Source of the DNA: Acidobacteriota bacterium
Lineage (GTDB): Bacteria; Acidobacteriota; Terriglobia; Terriglobales; Acidobacteriaceae
Direction: 5' to 3'
NCBI GenBank assembly: GCA_019247235.1
Contig: JAFAPG010000076.1
Location: 1 to 7,667, forward strand
Length of the DNA stretch: 7,667 nt
Position 1 is the first letter of the stretch; every line of letters begins with the position of its first letter. Under the pieces are notes generated by a model. It saw nothing but the letters and a program-made list of their open reading frames with translations. It did not search any database and was not told the DNA's origin. Position numbers and translations under genes: made by a program. This document shows positions 1 to 5,824 of this stretch, one piece after another.

Positions 1-12
1 TTTTCTGCACCG

Positions 13-28
13 CGACTCATTTGAGTCG
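13..28. repeat. Short inverted repeat, possible operator
   Basis: The arms CGACTCA and TGAGTCG are perfect 7-bp complements separated by TT. The dyad lies eight bases upstream of an extended -10-like element (TGCTAGAAT, 36-44), where a regulator could sit. It could equally be a chance palindrome. No regulator gene is in the window to pair with it. Confidence 0.3.
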
Positions 29-35
29 GCTATTT

Positions 36-44
36 TGCTAGAAT
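36..44 (+). promoter_or_regulatory. Extended -10-like element reading rightward
   Basis: The sequence TGCTAGAAT matches the TGnTAnnnT extended -10 pattern, which can work without a good -35, and no good -35 is visible 16-18 bases upstream. If real it would start an RNA near base 51 running toward and antisense to the 3' end of the UbiD gene. No gene on the plus strand is placed to use it. Chance occurrence is quite possible. Confidence 0.22.
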
Positions 45-291
45 CCAAGTCTGTCGAATACAGGCCAGAAATTCTTGCTTTTAACTTAGCAGACGGCTCT
101 AAATCGATGCAAAGCCGGTTATTCAATATCTCTTTAAGCCGGCGCAAGCCCAGTTGAGCAGTAAAGAGCATTGACAAGAGAGTCGGCGGGATCTACTGCC
201 AAACAAACCACAACGCTGTTGCCCCTGATCATCGGTTGTCGGTCACTCGAGAACCGAAGAGCTCAGAATCCGCCTAGACAAACTAGATCCA

Positions 292-1857
292 TCAAGCCAT
301 TCCCAGCTCCTTCACCAATGTCTTCCATTTGCTATCAACGCGCCGCTTGGTTTCGTCATCCATCAGAATTTCTCCCGGCCAGGGTCGATTGAAACCCTCG
401 CTGGTCCACTTTCGGGTAGCATCAATTCCCATTTTTGAGCCAAAGTTCGGCAGGCGCGAGGCATGGTCAAGCGAATCCACTGGACCGAGGGTGAATTGAA
501 TGTCGCGCTCCGGATCGATGTTGTTAAGCGCCTTCAAGGTAACTTCAGCTAGATCCTGAACATTGACGTCCTCGTCGACCACGACGATGCATTTGGTGAA
601 CATTGCTTGTCCAAGAGACCAGATGGCGTTCATCACTTTGCGGGCTTGACCGGGGTAAGACTTGCGGATGGAAACGATCATTAAGTTGTGAAACACTCCC
701 TCAACGGGCAGATTGATATCTAGAACCTCGGGAATCGTGAGCCGCATTAGAGGCAGAAAGATGCGTTCGACGGCTTTTCCCATGTACGCATCTTCCTGCG
801 GCGGCTTTCCTACGATAGTCGTGGCATAAATCGGATCCTTGCGGCAGCTTATGCAGGTGAGATGGAATACCGGGTAAAGATCGGCGAGTGAGTAAAAGCC
901 GGTATGGTCGCCAAACGGACCTTCAGTGCGGAGTTCGTCGAGGTTAACGTAGCCTTCAAGAATGATCTCTGAGGCGGCCGGAACCTCCAGATCCACGGTT
1001 TCGCATTTCACCAGCTCCACGGGCTGCTGTCGCAGAAAACCCGCTACCAAATACTCTTCGACATCGGGGGGGGCGGGGACGATGGCAGAAAATGTTACCG
1101 CCGGATCAGTGCCTAGAGCGACTGCCACCTCCATCTTGCCCGAGGGAAGCCCTTCATCGGGAATCTGGGATCCCCCTGAGGTACGAGCCATGATGTCGAC
1201 AGCCGCTTGAGGACATTCGCGCTCGGCGCCGCGCCGCAGCATCTCTCGATAGTGTTCGGCTCCAACCTTTTGACGCTGCCAATGCATACCCGCAGTCAGG
1301 CCATCAAACACTTGCATACGATACATGCCCACATTGCGCTTCCCGGTCTTGGGATCGCGAGTAATGACACACGGAAGAGTGATAAATTTGCCGGCATCTC
1401 GCGGCCAGCATTTCAGAATCGGCAATTGGTTCAGGTCAAGGCCACCCTTTTGGATACTTTCCTTGCAGGGACCGGTAGAAACAGTCTTAGGAAAGAACTT
1501 ACTGAGCTCTGCCAACATAGGCAGCATGCGAACTTTGTCGAGAAGACCTTGTGGCGATTTCACATCCATAAATTGGCGGATGCGACTGGAAATCTCGTCA
1601 AGGGAATCGACTTCAAGAGCCATGCGCATTCGTCGTTCGGAGCCGAACTGATTGATCAGCACGGGGATGCGCCCCCCTTTGGAGTTCTCAAACAGCAGAG
1701 CCGGACCGCCCAGCATCCCACTCTTGTCGCGACTCTTCGATACTCGATCCGTTATTTCGGCAATTTCCAGCACCGGATCAACTTCGGTTTTAATCCTTTT
1801 GAGTTCGCCCGCGCTCTCGAGGGCGTTTATCCATTGGCGAAGATCCTTGTAAGCCAA
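292..1857 (-). CDS. ubiD: UbiD-family prenylated-FMN-dependent decarboxylase
   Basis: The 521-residue product is a clear UbiD-family (de)carboxylase. It begins AYKDLRQWINALE and ends with the typical GIDATRKW...RPWP tail. Family members use prenylated FMN and a divalent metal to decarboxylate aromatic or unsaturated acids; the classical member acts on 3-polyprenyl-4-hydroxybenzoate in quinone synthesis. Visible residues fit the active-site pattern: N175 and R180 in NVGMYR, E243 as a possible metal ligand, and E312 and D317 in EGPFGDHTG, matching the R-E-E/D catalytic set. Length is close to the roughly 500 residues usual for the family. I place the start at the TTG at 1857: GGAGG lies four bases upstream and the family homology begins exactly there. 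The open frame continues upstream to 2229, but that part overlaps the DinB gene and looks non-coding. An eight-C tract crosses the coding strand at 1066-1073 with the frame intact. No UbiX prenyltransferase is nearby, so the substrate (ubiquinone or menaquinone precursor, or another acid) is open. Confidence 0.95.
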   Translation of the reverse strand: MAYKDLRQWINALESAGELKRIKTEVDPVLEIAEITDRVSKSRDKSGMLGGPALLFENSKGGRIPVLINQFGSERRMRMALEVDSLDEISSRIRQFMDVKSPQGLLDKVRMLPMLAELSKFFPKTVSTGPCKESIQKGGLDLNQLPILKCWPRDAGKFITLPCVITRDPKTGKRNVGMYRMQVFDGLTAGMHWQRQKVGAEHYREMLRRGAERECPQAAVDIMARTSGGSQIPDEGLPSGKMEVAVALGTDPAVTFSAIVPAPPDVEEYLVAGFLRQQPVELVKCETVDLEVPAASEIILEGYVNLDELRTEGPFGDHTGFYSLADLYPVFHLTCISCRKDPIYATTIVGKPPQEDAYMGKAVERIFLPLMRLTIPEVLDINLPVEGVFHNLMIVSIRKSYPGQARKVMNAIWSLGQAMFTKCIVVVDEDVNVQDLAEVTLKALNNIDPERDIQFTLGPVDSLDHASRLPNFGSKMGIDATRKWTSEGFNRPWPGEILMDDETKRRVDSKWKTLVKELGMA

Positions 1858-1861
1858 AAAG

Positions 1862-1866
1862 CCTCC
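1862..1866 (-). promoter_or_regulatory. Ribosome binding site deciding the ubiD TTG start
   Basis: GGAGG on the minus strand is followed after CTTT by TTG GCT TAC. It is the only strong Shine-Dalgarno near the point where UbiD homology begins, so it selects the TTG over any more upstream codon in the long open frame. Confidence 0.75.
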
Positions 1867-1927
1867 GGTTCTCGAGAAAGGCTCGATTATAACGTCTCCG
1901 CCGAAGCCGCAAGACCGCGGCACGAAC

Positions 1928-2410
1928 TTAAGCTGGCGGGCGATTCGCCATGGCTTCGAGCTGTCGAAGGTGATTGATGTCGTGGCCAGCTGCAGTATCA
2001 ACCAGCGTGCGAAATGCCATGTGGCCCCGCTCCGGGTGGCTAAGCGAGCGGGACATCTGTTCGCCTGTAAGCGAGCGAAGCAGAGCCAAATTCCAATCAC
2101 GCAACACCGTGTACGTTCTGAGCGCTTGCTGCGCGCTGTAAACCGCATAGGAACGCGCCCATCCGTCCTGATCGAATGGTTGAATAACGTGATTGTCTTC
2201 CCCAAGCGCCTGGCGGTAGCGGAAAGCAAACGCCAACTCGGTATCGGCTAAATGGATCAAAATTTCGCGACCGCTCCAATGGTCGGGCTGGGGCTGCTGG
2301 TTGAGGCGAGACTCCCCAAGCGATGCGACAATCGCCTCCAGCCGTTGCGGCGTCCTGGAGAGCACTTCAACAGGATCTTGGTCGCCGAGAAAGGAAGCAT
2401 AGGGATTCAT
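1928..2410 (-). CDS. DinB/YfiT-like four-helix metal-binding protein
   Basis: The 160-residue product fits the DinB superfamily, small four-helix-bundle proteins that bind a metal through three histidines and in some cases act as thiol-dependent transferases. The likely ligands are H53 in IHLADTE, H143 and H147 in AGHDINHLRQLE. The pattern DHWSGREILIHLADTE near residues 43-57 is typical of the DinB_2-type branch. Length is normal. The ATG start at 2410 gives the expected N-terminus. There is no Shine-Dalgarno in front of it and a promoter-like pair lies directly upstream, so the message may be leaderless. The stop is 70 bases from the ubiD TTG on the same strand, so the two are probably co-transcribed. 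The actual substrate or thiol cofactor cannot be inferred. Despite the family name, no DNA polymerase activity is implied. Confidence 0.88.
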   Translation of the reverse strand: MNPYASFLGDQDPVEVLSRTPQRLEAIVASLGESRLNQQPQPDHWSGREILIHLADTELAFAFRYRQALGEDNHVIQPFDQDGWARSYAVYSAQQALRTYTVLRDWNLALLRSLTGEQMSRSLSHPERGHMAFRTLVDTAAGHDINHLRQLEAMANRPPA

Positions 2411-2416
2411 CTAGCC

Positions 2417-2446
2417 AAACTAGTAGCCGGAGGGTAAATCTGTCAA
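2417..2446 (-). promoter_or_regulatory. Promoter candidate for the DinB-ubiD unit
   Basis: On the minus strand a perfect -35 hexamer TTGACA (2441-2446) is followed after 18 bases by TAGTTT (2417-2422), a weak -10 with three of six consensus matches. Transcription would start about six to seven bases further on, at or next to the A of the DinB ATG at 2410. The -35 is convincing; the -10 is not strong, so the exact start is uncertain. Confidence 0.42.
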
Positions 2447-2531
2447 TGTCGCCTTCTGCACACTGTTACTCGGGAGCTTTAACGCTCATGGCATCTGCCC
2501 ATTACTGTTTCCCGCGAGACGCGCAAGCCGC

Positions 2532-2593
2532 AGCCACCGAAGTTCTTTCTCCGCGCCAAAAACTGCAAAGTCAGCTGCTGGACTTCGGTGGTT
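2532..2593. repeat. Long inverted repeat in the divergent intergenic region
   Basis: The arms CCACCGAAGT (2534-2543) and ACTTCGGTGG (2582-2591) are perfect complements. Allowing two G-U pairs, the RNA stem extends to 14 pairs (2532-2545 with 2580-2593), closing a 34-base loop. Four T residues (2592-2595) overlap and follow the right arm. It could be an operator with two half-sites, since the right arm overlaps the -35/spacer zone of the promoter candidate for the small gene. It could also be a leader stem or a poor rightward terminator; the loop is large for an intrinsic terminator. Confidence 0.6.
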
Positions 2594-2597
2594 TTAG

Positions 2598-2603
2598 TAT
2601 TAT
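2598..2603 (+). promoter_or_regulatory. -10 candidate for the 81-residue protein gene
   Basis: TATTAT matches the TATAAT consensus at five of six positions. A start near 2610 would give a leader of about 17 bases containing only the GAGGAG ribosome binding site at 2617-2622. No good -35 stands 16-18 bases upstream; that place is occupied by the right arm of the inverted repeat, which would fit an activator- or repressor-controlled promoter. Confidence 0.38.
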
Positions 2604-2626
2604 GCTGATTTGACCTGAGGAGCAAA

Positions 2627-2872
2627 ATGGCAGAACCAACTTATGATGAACTGAAAGCACGCCTGGCAGAGCTTGAAAAACAGCAAGGCACGCGCCGCGC
2701 TGCCAGCCTGGAATTCCGGGTTGGGGAAAAGGGTGGGGTGAGCGTCTATGGATTGGGGCGCTTTCCGGTGACGCTCTATTATGAGCAGTGGATCCGTCTA
2801 CTTGATTCGGCTGACAAATTGCGAGAATTCCTCGAAGACAACAAGTCGAAGCTCAAGCTAAAAGGCCAATAA
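2627..2872 (+). CDS. Conserved small protein of unknown function (81 aa)
   Basis: This is the only plus-strand gene. It starts at an ATG four bases after a strong GAGGAG site. Residues 5-20 (TYDELKARLAELEKQQ) form a charged helix with coiled-coil character. Residues 28-50 contain a strand-rich core, FRVGEKGGVSVYGLGRFPVTL, and residues 51-76 form a second helix (EQWIRLLDSADKLREFLEDNK), ending in a lysine-rich tail. I recall the motif GGVSVYGLGRFPVTLY with a following EQW from short conserved hypothetical proteins in several phyla, including cyanobacteria, but know no function. It has no signal peptide or membrane segment and is likely cytoplasmic, possibly oligomeric through the N-terminal helix. 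Codon usage is ordinary. It stands alone, divergent from DinB and convergent with the radical SAM gene. Confidence 0.88.
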   Translation: MAEPTYDELKARLAELEKQQGTRRAASLEFRVGEKGGVSVYGLGRFPVTLYYEQWIRLLDSADKLREFLEDNKSKLKLKGQ

Positions 2873-2879
2873 GCAGAGT

Positions 2880-3917
2880 TTACGCGGTTTTTCGGATTCG
2901 CGCGCGCGCGATCGCGTGTCCACTAAATAAAGAGAGCTGCTCCTGGGTTGTGAACGCCGGCGTGTCTTCCTTCCAACGCGAGTCTTTTTCGATAGCATAC
3001 TTCGCTCGCAAGCGAGCCATCATCAGCGAAATGCGTTGACTGTAGGTTCTTGGCAAGAAAGCTCGATCTCTGAATCGCTGTTCATACTCTGCGACTAATT
3101 GGGGGAAATGCTGTTTCAAAAATGGTATGAATACAGCCGCCGAACAGGGCTTCAAAAATAGGGGATTGGCATATATATACGAAGCCTGCGCTTGCGCTGA
3201 AGCGCGTACGACCGCTTCCAGTTGAGCCGCGGAATCGGTTATTTTTGGCAGGATGGGCGCGCAGATTACACCAGCACTGACTCCAGCCTGGCGTAGCTTC
3301 CCTAGCGCGCCCAGCCGCAGATCGGGACGCGGAGCGCGAGGCTCGAGAATTCTTGCTAGATCTGGATCGACGGTGGTCACGGTAAAGCTGACAGAAATCC
3401 GGTTACGCCGAGAAATTTCAAGCAGAAGGTCGATGTCCCGTACTACCACGGCGGATTTGGTGACAATGCCCAAAACCAAACCGGAATGGCGAGTGAGTTC
3501 TTGTAATATCGAGCGCGTTACCTCAAGGTTGCGCTCGATGGGCTGATAGGGATCGGTAGCCGTTCCGATGGCGATGTCTTCACCAGGCTTGACCTTTTCT
3601 AATTCCTGGCGCAGAAGCTCGGCGGCATGTTGCTTCACGTAAATCTTCTGTTCGAAGTCGCTCCCCTCGCGGAGCTCCATAAATTCATGGGTGTAGCGGG
3701 CATAGCAGTACTTGCAGGCGAACTCGCAGCCGCGATACGGATTAATGGTCCAGGTGAACGGCATGCGCGTGCCGGTACAGCGGTTCAGCATCGAGCGCAC
3801 CCCTAAGGTGAAGTATTCGACTTCATGCCCGTGACGAACGCTTTCACCTTCGGCGGCAAGGCGGGCGATACCGACCAGCCGCTCGGTAGAATCAAACAGC
3901 AAAGGGCGGTTCATCAT
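2880..3917 (-). CDS. Radical SAM protein, SplB-like COG1533 (Rv2578c-type)
   Basis: The 345-residue product carries the radical SAM cluster motif CEFACKYC with C64, C68 and C71 as the likely [4Fe-4S] ligands, embedded in INPYRGCEFACKYCYARY. Further family marks are IGTATDPYQPIER (117-129), GIVTKSAVVVRDIDLL (150-165) and CAPILPKITDS. This is the group often annotated as DNA repair photolyase (COG1533), related to spore photoproduct lyase. Members outside spore formers, such as the Rv2578c group, have no proven reaction, so DNA repair should not be assumed. The start at 3917 is the first of two tandem ATG codons, preceded by a weak AGGCGA site; the second ATG would be equally workable. The gene stands alone with its own promoter candidate upstream. 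Its 3' end, encoding ARARIRKTA, uses a CG-alternating tract. Confidence 0.9.
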   Translation of the reverse strand: MMNRPLLFDSTERLVGIARLAAEGESVRHGHEVEYFTLGVRSMLNRCTGTRMPFTWTINPYRGCEFACKYCYARYTHEFMELREGSDFEQKIYVKQHAAELLRQELEKVKPGEDIAIGTATDPYQPIERNLEVTRSILQELTRHSGLVLGIVTKSAVVVRDIDLLLEISRRNRISVSFTVTTVDPDLARILEPRAPRPDLRLGALGKLRQAGVSAGVICAPILPKITDSAAQLEAVVRASAQAQASYIYANPLFLKPCSAAVFIPFLKQHFPQLVAEYEQRFRDRAFLPRTYSQRISLMMARLRAKYAIEKDSRWKEDTPAFTTQEQLSLFSGHAIARARIRKTA

Positions 3918-3940
3918 TGTGTATTCGCCTTTTATTCGCC

Positions 3941-3949
3941 ATCATAGCA
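3941..3949 (-). promoter_or_regulatory. Extended -10 promoter candidate for the radical SAM gene
   Basis: The minus strand reads TGCTATGAT, an extended -10 (TGn) followed by TATGAT with five of six consensus matches. Transcription would begin near 3934, leaving a leader of about 17 bases with an AGGCGA-like ribosome site before the ATG at 3917. No clear -35 is seen at 16-18 bases upstream, which extended -10 promoters can tolerate. Confidence 0.5.
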
Positions 3950-4081
3950 CCGTCCGGATTGCCTGGCTACCGGGGAGGTGAGAAGCTCGAAAAGGCAAGG
4001 AACTGAGCAGCCGGCCATCAGCTGCGGTCCAGAACGCAATTGCAAATACGACCCGCTAGGCAGAGTGGCGAAGCGAGGGTC

Positions 4082-4807
4082 TCAGCGGCTTCTCTGGCCG
4101 ACCACCTTGAGTGAGCTGCCAAATGGAATGGGCAACCGTCCGAGCGCAATCTGCTCGAGCCGCGTTATTCGATACAGAAATTCATTGATCCAGCTGGCAG
4201 CCACAGTCGGCGGCGCCGGTCTCAGCCGAAACGCGCGCTCTATCACACTCACGCCGAGCTTCAGGGGAAAGGTCCAATGGAAAAGATACCCCTGCTCGCG
4301 AATTCTTAGCCCGACATGAGCGGCAATTCTTTCAAAGCTGTGGGCCGTGTAGCGCGTGAAGTGGTGATTTAAAACGTCGTGATTCGTCCACAGTAGTGGG
4401 AATGCGGGCACAGTAGCGAGGAAGATGCCGTCAGGAAGCAATAAGTCCATCACACGTGCCAACGCGGCAACCGGGTCGGAGAGGTGTTCGAGCACGTCTA
4501 ACATGAGAATTAGGGAATACTGCTTGGCAGGTTTGAAGTGCTCATCGAATGGGCAAATATGAATGCGATCTCGGTCTGGGTTGTCTGGGCTAACCAGTTC
4601 AGCGCAAGGTTCTACGCCCTCAACTTCACCAAATTGCCTGAGGTGATCAAAAAACAGACCATCCCCGCATCCAATGTCGAGGATTGTAGGCCAACCTGCC
4701 GTCGGCCGATAACGGTCGAGAATTTCAACCACGTACTGCGTCCGGGCGCGCCACCACCAATGTGTTTCAAATAGGTCACGGTACCCTTGGGCGTAATCCC
4801 GATCCAT
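4082..4807 (-). CDS. Class I SAM-dependent methyltransferase (241 aa)
   Basis: A Rossmann-fold methyltransferase of the Methyltransf_11/23 type. Motif I is ILDIGCGDG (42-50), the acidic end of strand 2 is E66 in GVEP, and the conserved LMLDVLEHLSDP (102-112) carries the post-motif helix common to sugar and quinone methyltransferases. The section VPAFPLLWTNHDVLNHHFTRYT (133-154) is typical of methyltransferases found next to family 2 glycosyltransferases. The N-terminus has an aromatic run, THWWWRART (15-23). The C-terminal third contains hydrophobic helices (HWTFPLKLGVSVIERAF) that may touch the membrane. The methyl acceptor is unknown; a sugar, glycolipid or polyprenyl intermediate fits the operon. 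The start codon follows the glycosyltransferase stop by nine bases and has no Shine-Dalgarno (it is preceded by ACCTCC), suggesting reinitiation by coupled ribosomes. It is the last gene of the operon, and no clear terminator follows. Confidence 0.9.
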   Translation of the reverse strand: MDRDYAQGYRDLFETHWWWRARTQYVVEILDRYRPTAGWPTILDIGCGDGLFFDHLRQFGEVEGVEPCAELVSPDNPDRDRIHICPFDEHFKPAKQYSLILMLDVLEHLSDPVAALARVMDLLLPDGIFLATVPAFPLLWTNHDVLNHHFTRYTAHSFERIAAHVGLRIREQGYLFHWTFPLKLGVSVIERAFRLRPAPPTVAASWINEFLYRITRLEQIALGRLPIPFGSSLKVVGQRSR

Positions 4808-4816
4808 GGAGGTTTG

Positions 4817-5824
4817 TTAATACCCTGCCGACTGCGCTTTCGTGCGTTCCCGAACGGTTTGCGGCTTGTCAGGTTGGGCGCCGAGTGCAGGACTGTTTGA
4901 GAGCAGTTTCTGAATCAAGTAATGCGGCCGCCCTTTTGCTTCTTCATAAATTCGCCCCACATATTCGCCAATAATGCCCAGAAAACAAAGGTTTACGCCG
5001 GACAAAAAGGTGATGGCGAGGATCAACGCGGTAAATCCTTGAGGCGTGCCATGCCAGAATTTGGCATAGACGGAATAGAGAGAAAAGGTAAAAGAAAGCA
5101 AAATGGTGAGTGCACCGACGATCGCTGCAGCTCGTAGAGGGACAATCGAGAAAGCGAAGATCCCGTCGGAGGCTAATTTCAGAAGTCCGAGAGCGCTATA
5201 CTTTGGGCGCCCAGCATGGCGCGCTGAGCGCTCGATGGGGACCCCAATCTGGCGGAAACCGACCCAGGTGCGAAGTCCTCGAAGATAACGATGGTGTTCA
5301 GGCATGTTCCGGATTTCATCGACGACTCTCTTTGACAGCAAGCCGAAATCGCCAGCATCGAGCGGCAGGCGTGTCGAGGAGAGAACAGCGAGTACACGGT
5401 AAAACAGCCAGTAACATCCCTTTAGCCACCACTCTTCCTTACGGTTCACGCGCTGAGCATAAACCACGTCGAAGCCTTGCTGGTAATACTCGAGCAGCGT
5501 GGGAACGGCTTCCGGAGGATCCTGGAGATCACCATCCATAAGAACGGCGACATCGCCGGTTACGTGATCCAGGGCCGCGCTGAGTGCAACTTGATGTCCG
5601 AAGTTCCGGGATAGCCGGACCGCCGTTAGACACGGCGATCGCTGGGCTTCTCTTTCCAAGATTTCCCAGGTGTGATCGCAACTGCCGTCATCAACCACGA
5701 TCAGTTCGTGCGGACCTCCCGGAATCTGGTTGAGCGTTGCGCATGTCCTTCGCATCAATTCAGGAAGGACGGCTTCCTCATTGTAAACACCGATTGCGAT
5801 GGCAACGCGGGGGACGGTTTTCAT
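4817..5824 (-). CDS. Family 2 glycosyltransferase, polyprenyl-phosphate sugar synthase type
   Basis: The 335-residue protein has the GtrB/ArnC/DPM1-like layout. The N-terminal GT-A domain has AIGVYNEE (10-17), VVDDGS (43-48), RLSRNFGHQVALSAALDH (70-87), the metal-binding MDGDLQDPPE (96-105) and DAGDFGLL (156-163). Two membrane segments follow at about 229-254 and 262-286, then the cytosolic tail GEYVGRIYEEAKGRPHYLI (286-304). Such enzymes move a sugar from a nucleotide donor to a polyprenyl phosphate on the inner face of the membrane. The sugar and the final acceptor cannot be told from sequence. I choose the ATG at 5824 (MKTVPRVAIAIG), where homology begins. It overlaps the stop of the upstream methyltransferase as ATGA, and GGGGAG lies nine bases before it. 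The longer open frame to 5938 overlaps coding sequence of the neighbour. Length is normal for the family. The disordered C-terminus (311-335) is rich in Q, P, K and R. Confidence 0.93.
   Translation of the reverse strand: MKTVPRVAIAIGVYNEEAVLPELMRRTCATLNQIPGGPHELIVVDDGSCDHTWEILEREAQRSPCLTAVRLSRNFGHQVALSAALDHVTGDVAVLMDGDLQDPPEAVPTLLEYYQQGFDVVYAQRVNRKEEWWLKGCYWLFYRVLAVLSSTRLPLDAGDFGLLSKRVVDEIRNMPEHHRYLRGLRTWVGFRQIGVPIERSARHAGRPKYSALGLLKLASDGIFAFSIVPLRAAAIVGALTILLSFTFSLYSVYAKFWHGTPQGFTALILAITFLSGVNLCFLGIIGEYVGRIYEEAKGRPHYLIQKLLSNSPALGAQPDKPQTVRERTKAQSAGY

Larger units (their letters stand above)
1..291. other. Gene-free stretch downstream of the UbiD gene
   Basis: No credible gene is seen on either strand. 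The only open frame, a plus-strand TTG frame from 171 that runs into the UbiD gene antisense, has no ribosome binding site and an unstructured, proline/arginine-rich product. The visible structure is a short inverted repeat (13-28), a plus-strand extended -10-like motif (36-44), and two copies of AAGCCGG about 25 bases apart near 112-145. I see no strong GC hairpin plus T-run that would terminate the leftward UbiD transcript. The best candidate, TCGGT/ACCGA around 239-257, has only a 5-bp stem. Confidence 0.5.

Noticed and set aside
233..257. Possible ubiD terminator hairpin
   Set aside because: The stems are only five base pairs and no T-run follows on the minus strand.
171..392. 73-codon plus-strand frame at the ubiD 3' end
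   Set aside because: TTG start without ribosome binding site, low-complexity product, and overlap with the conserved end of ubiD.
1207..1977. 256-codon plus-strand open frame antisense to ubiD
   Set aside because: The product has no recognisable domain or ribosome binding site, and the opposite strand carries a strongly conserved enzyme; it is a frame shadow.
2041..2078. Two copies of TAAGCGAGCG about 28 bases apart
   Set aside because: They encode the repeated RSL residues within the DinB protein; only two copies, no array or mobile element context.
1858..2229. N-terminal extension of the UbiD open frame by 124 codons
   Set aside because: It overlaps the DinB gene in another frame, is rich in R, S and C with no domain, and UbiD homology starts exactly at the TTG at 1857 behind GGAGG.
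3918..4081. Possible small gene or terminator between the methyltransferase and radical SAM genes
   Set aside because: Only a shadow frame crosses it, and no stable hairpin with T-run is visible; apart from the radical SAM promoter candidate I see nothing.
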